From: Lachnospiraceae bacterium
GTDB taxonomy: Bacteria; Bacillota; Clostridia; Lachnospirales; Lachnospiraceae
Assembly: GCA_014804185.1 (NCBI GenBank)
Contig: JAAVAG010000088.1
Span: forward strand, 1 to 7,023
Length of the DNA stretch: 7,023 bases
Direction: 5' to 3'
How positions within the stretch are numbered: the first letter of the stretch is position 1; the number at the start of each line of letters is the position of its first letter. Shown piece by piece: positions 4,070 to 7,023 of the stretch. The translations under genes and the position numbers were made by a program. The notes under the pieces were generated by a model. That model had not been told where the DNA came from. It saw nothing but the letters and a program-made list of their open reading frames with translations, and ran no database searches.

Positions 4070-6730
4070 ATGAGCAGAGAACTGGCAAAAACCTATGACC
4101 CCAGCGGCATAGAAGACAGACTTTATCAAAAATGGATGGAGAAGAAATATTTTCACGCGGAAGTGGATCACAGCAGACAGCCGTTTACCATTGTGATTCC
4201 GCCGCCAAACATCACGGGACAGCTTCACATGGGACATGCGCTGGACGAGACCATGCAGGATATTTTAGTCCGGTTTAAGAGAATGCAGGGCTACAACACT
4301 CTGTGGCAGCCCGGCACGGATCATGCGAGTATCGCCACAGAGGTAAAGATTACGGAAAAACTCCGCGAGGAGGGGATAGACAAACAGGATCTGGGAAGAG
4401 AAAAATTCCTGGAGAGGGCATGGGACTGGAAGAGAGAGTATGGCGGGCGCATAGTTTCCCAGCTGAAAAAACTGGGTTCCTCCTGTGACTGGGACAGAGA
4501 GCGATTCACTATGGATGAGGGATGTAATAAAGCCGTCACGGAAGTGTTCTGCAAGATGCATGAAAAGGGCTGGATCTACAAGGGCAGCCGCATCATCAAC
4601 TGGTGTCCTGTGTGCAACACCTCCATCTCTGATGCGGAAGTGGAGTATCAGGAGCAGGCCGGGCATTTCTGGCATATCAAATATCCCCTGATAGATGAAA
4701 ATGGTCAGCCCAGCAAAACGGAGTTTCTGACCTTTGCCACTACCAGACCGGAGACAATGCTGGGAGATACCGCTGTGGCGATCCATCCCGATGATGAGAG
4801 ATATCGGAACCTGGTCGGAAGAAAAGTCATGCTGCCTCTGATGAACCGGGAGATCCCGGTGGTGACGGATTCCTATGTGGATATGGAGTTCGGGACAGGC
4901 GTGGTAAAGATTACGCCGGGACATGACCCCAATGACTTTGAGGTGGGCAGGCGTCATCAGCTGCCTGTGATCAATGTGATGAACGACGATGCCACCATCA
5001 ATGCAAACGGCGGAAAGTTTGAGGGCATGGACCGCTATGAGGCAAGGGATGCCATTGTAAAGGAACTGGACGAGATGGGGCTTCTGGTGAAAGTGGAGGA
5101 TCATGCCCATAATGTGGGAACGCATGACAGATGCAAGACTACCATAGAGCCTCTGGTCAAGGAGCAGTGGTTTGTGCGGATGGACGAACTGATAAAGCCC
5201 GCGGTGGAAGCGGTCAAAAACGGGGAGGTCCGGCTGGTTCCCGAGCGCATGGAAAAGATTTATTTTAACTGGACGGACAATATCCGCGACTGGTGTATCA
5301 GCCGCCAGCTCTGGTGGGGCCACCGGATTCCGGCCTATTACTGCGACGCGTGCGGGGAGACTGTGGTAGCGGGGAAAGCGCCGGAGAAATGTCCGAAGTG
5401 CGGGCATACGCATTTTACACAGGATTCGGACACGCTGGACACATGGTTTTCTTCCGCCCTCTGGCCCTTTTCCACACTGGGATGGCCGGAGCAGACGGAG
5501 GAACTGAAATATTTTTATCCCACCGACGTGCTGGTGACAGGCTATGATATCATCTTCTTCTGGGTGATCCGCATGATCTTTTCCGGCTATGAGCAGATGG
5601 GAGAGAAACCCTTTAAGACAGTACTTTTCCACGGGCTGATCAGAGACAGCCAGGGGCGTAAGATGTCCAAATCCCTGGGCAACGGGATCGACCCGCTGGA
5701 ACTCATCGAAAAGTACGGGGCGGACGCACTGCGGCTTACCCTGATCACGGGAAATGCCCCGGGTAACGATATGCGGTTCTATTATGAGCGGATGGATGCC
5801 AGCAGAAACTTTGCCAACAAGGTGTGGAACGCGTCTCGCTTTATTCTGATGAACATGGATGGCAAAGAAGTGACAGAGCCGCAGGAGGGGCAGCTTCAGC
5901 CGGTGGATAAATGGATTCTGTCCAGAAAGAACCGTCTGGTGAGAGAAGTCACCGACAATATGGAAAACTTTGAACTTGGCATAGCAGTGCAGAAAGTGTA
6001 CGATTTTATCTGGGATGAATTCTGCGACTGGTATATCGAGATGGTGAAACCGCGCCTGTATAATACGGATGACAGTGTGAGCCAGAATGCGGCGCTGTAT
6101 ACGCTGAAAACAGTGCTGGCGGATGCGCTGAAACTGCTGCATCCCTACATGCCCTTTATCACGGAAGAGATTTTCTGTACCCTTTTGCCCGGACAGGAGT
6201 CCATTATGATCTCCGAATGGCCGGAATTTGATGAGAAGCTGGTATTCGCAAAAGAGGAAAAGGCTATCGGCATTATGAAAGAAGCTGTCCGCGGTATCAG
6301 AAATGTGCGGACGGAGATGAACGTGCCTCCCAGCAAAAAGGCGGCCGTGTATGTGGTGAGCGAGAAGCAGGAGATACTGGATATTTTTGAGGAGGGAAGG
6401 CTGTTCTTTGAGTCTCTGGCGTATGCGTCGGAATGCCATATGCAGAAAGACAGAAAGAACATCGCGCAGGATGCGGTGTCTGTGGTGATCGCCGACGCCA
6501 CACTCTATATTCCCTTTGCCGAACTGGTGGATATCGCGCAGGAGATCGAGAGACTGTGCAAGGAGCAGAAGAGACTGGAGGGAGAACTTGCCCGGGTAAA
6601 CGGCATGCTGGGCAATGAGAAATTTATGTCCAGGGCGCCGGAGAGCAAGATTGCCGAGGAACGGGAGAAACTGGAGAAATACACGCAGATGATGGAGCAG
6701 GTAAAACTGCGTCTTTCACAGCTGCAATAG
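4070..6730 (+). CDS. valS: Valyl-tRNA synthetase
   Basis: A cytoplasmic class I aminoacyl-tRNA synthetase that charges tRNA-Val with valine, using ATP. The 886 residues match the normal bacterial length of about 880-950. The HIGH signature is HMGH (53-56) within PPPNITGQLHMGHAL. KMSKS is at 531-535, in GRKMSKSLGNG. The CP1 editing domain, which removes mischarged threonine, holds TTRPETMLGDTAVA (224-237) and GTGVVKITPGHDPNDFEVG (275-293). Cys pairs at 179/182 and at 425/428 with 441/444 look like metal-binding knuckles, as in many Firmicute enzymes. DWCISRQLWWGHRIP (407-421) and the anticodon-binding helical domain (about 610-760) follow. The C-terminal arm (about 820-886) is Glu/Lys/Leu-rich with heptads, the usual tRNA-binding coiled coil. 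No catalytic element is missing. Expression is governed by the T-box leader, and folC follows 81 bases downstream. Confidence 0.98.
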   Translation: MSRELAKTYDPSGIEDRLYQKWMEKKYFHAEVDHSRQPFTIVIPPPNITGQLHMGHALDETMQDILVRFKRMQGYNTLWQPGTDHASIATEVKITEKLREEGIDKQDLGREKFLERAWDWKREYGGRIVSQLKKLGSSCDWDRERFTMDEGCNKAVTEVFCKMHEKGWIYKGSRIINWCPVCNTSISDAEVEYQEQAGHFWHIKYPLIDENGQPSKTEFLTFATTRPETMLGDTAVAIHPDDERYRNLVGRKVMLPLMNREIPVVTDSYVDMEFGTGVVKITPGHDPNDFEVGRRHQLPVINVMNDDATINANGGKFEGMDRYEARDAIVKELDEMGLLVKVEDHAHNVGTHDRCKTTIEPLVKEQWFVRMDELIKPAVEAVKNGEVRLVPERMEKIYFNWTDNIRDWCISRQLWWGHRIPAYYCDACGETVVAGKAPEKCPKCGHTHFTQDSDTLDTWFSSALWPFSTLGWPEQTEELKYFYPTDVLVTGYDIIFFWVIRMIFSGYEQMGEKPFKTVLFHGLIRDSQGRKMSKSLGNGIDPLELIEKYGADALRLTLITGNAPGNDMRFYYERMDASRNFANKVWNASRFILMNMDGKEVTEPQEGQLQPVDKWILSRKNRLVREVTDNMENFELGIAVQKVYDFIWDEFCDWYIEMVKPRLYNTDDSVSQNAALYTLKTVLADALKLLHPYMPFITEEIFCTLLPGQESIMISEWPEFDEKLVFAKEEKAIGIMKEAVRGIRNVRTEMNVPPSKKAAVYVVSEKQEILDIFEEGRLFFESLAYASECHMQKDRKNIAQDAVSVVIADATLYIPFAELVDIAQEIERLCKEQKRLEGELARVNGMLGNEKFMSRAPESKIAEEREKLEKYTQMMEQVKLRLSQLQ

Positions 6731-6750
6731 AAACAGACAAAACGCTTACA

Positions 6751-6780
6751 GCTGCGGCAGGGGCAGATCCTTGCCGCGGC
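6751..6780 (+). other. Strong hairpin between valS and folC, no U tract
   Basis: Bases 6751-6762 can pair continuously with 6769-6780 (12 pairs, two of them G-U) around a 6-base loop, GCAGAT. The sequence after the stem is AGAAGCGG, without a T run on either strand, so it does not look like an ordinary intrinsic terminator. It may mark an RNA processing or stability element between the two genes. Confidence 0.45.
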
Positions 6781-6811
6781 AGAAGCGGCATGACGCGCCG
6801 GGGGTGCAGGA

Positions 6812-7023
6812 TTGAAGAAACGGGCGATAAAAGATTATAGACAGGCAGTGGAATATCTGTACGATGTTCCCAAATTTACAAGTAAAGGCACGATAGAGGA
6901 TACCCGGCGCTTTTTAAAGTCGCTGGGCAGTCCTGAAAAGAATATGCGGATCATTCATGTGGCCGGGACAAACGGCAAAGGTTCGGTCTGCGCATATCTG
7001 TGCGGTATTCTGAGAGAAGCCGG
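6812..7023 (+). CDS. folC: Folylpolyglutamate synthase / dihydrofolate synthase, 3' end outside window
   Basis: FolC adds glutamate to folates, and in many bacteria also to dihydropteroate, in the cytoplasm using ATP. Only about 70 of the usual 420-440 residues are present, and the frame is open to the right edge. The N-terminal pattern is typical: YRQAVEYLYDVPKF (9-22), then the ATP-binding loop HVAGTNGKGS (49-58) of the Mur ligase/FolC family, then CAYLCGILREAG. The start is TTG 6812, because an in-frame TGA lies at 6791-6793 and no ATG or GTG falls between them. The ribosome site is weak, GGGGGTG (6800-6806) with 5-base spacing. valS followed by folC is a common order in Firmicutes, suggesting that folC shares the T-box-controlled transcript, since no terminator or new promoter is apparent in the gap. 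Confidence 0.9.
   Translation, partial: MKKRAIKDYRQAVEYLYDVPKFTSKGTIEDTRRFLKSLGSPEKNMRIIHVAGTNGKGSVCAYLCGILREA

Noticed and set aside
4265..6439. 724-codon open frame antisense to valS
   Set aside because: It is a by-product of codon bias in valS: no ribosome site, low-complexity His/Arg/Pro-rich product and no family resemblance.

Overview
The window looks like ordinary chromosome from a low-GC-lineage Firmicute of moderate GC content, most likely Clostridia and probably a Lachnospiraceae-type gut anaerobe. This placement is inferred from strong AGGAGG ribosome sites with GTG and TTG starts, a T-box leader in front of valS, the valS-folC gene order, an ECF transporter S component, and a sialic acid nanE-nanA pair. 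No mobile element, CRISPR array, tRNA or rRNA gene is visible, and base and codon use look uniform.

Layout. Bases 1-520 are the 3' part of a DUF4097-type beta-repeat protein that enters from the left. After a 110-base gap holding a good promoter comes a two-gene operon, nanE (631-1359) and nanA (1356-2273), which share an ATGA overlap. Together they convert N-acetylneuraminate to N-acetylmannosamine plus pyruvate (NanA) and ManNAc-6-phosphate to GlcNAc-6-phosphate (NanE). The kinase joining the two steps and any sialic acid transporter lie outside the window. On the minus strand, 2239-2778 encodes an ECF-type S component whose last 35 bases overlap the end of nanA. A likely terminator hairpin for it lies inside the nanA coding sequence.

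Bases 2779-3072 form a divergent control region. It has a minus promoter for the S component, a cre-like palindrome, and a near-consensus plus promoter (TTGACA, 18-base spacer, TATACT). The plus promoter drives a small membrane protein with a C-terminal zinc ribbon (3073-3636). Bases 3637-4069 hold no gene but contain a complete tRNA-Val-responsive T-box leader with specifier, antiterminator and terminator. It controls valS (4070-6730), the full valyl-tRNA synthetase. A strong hairpin without a U tract separates valS from folC, whose first 70 codons run off the right edge (6812-7023).

I found no clearly new biological system. The best items for a second look are the apparent GUG specifier and compensated antiterminator of the valS T-box, the convergent nanA/S-component overlap with its embedded terminator, and the exact 19-residue repeat in the DUF4097 protein.
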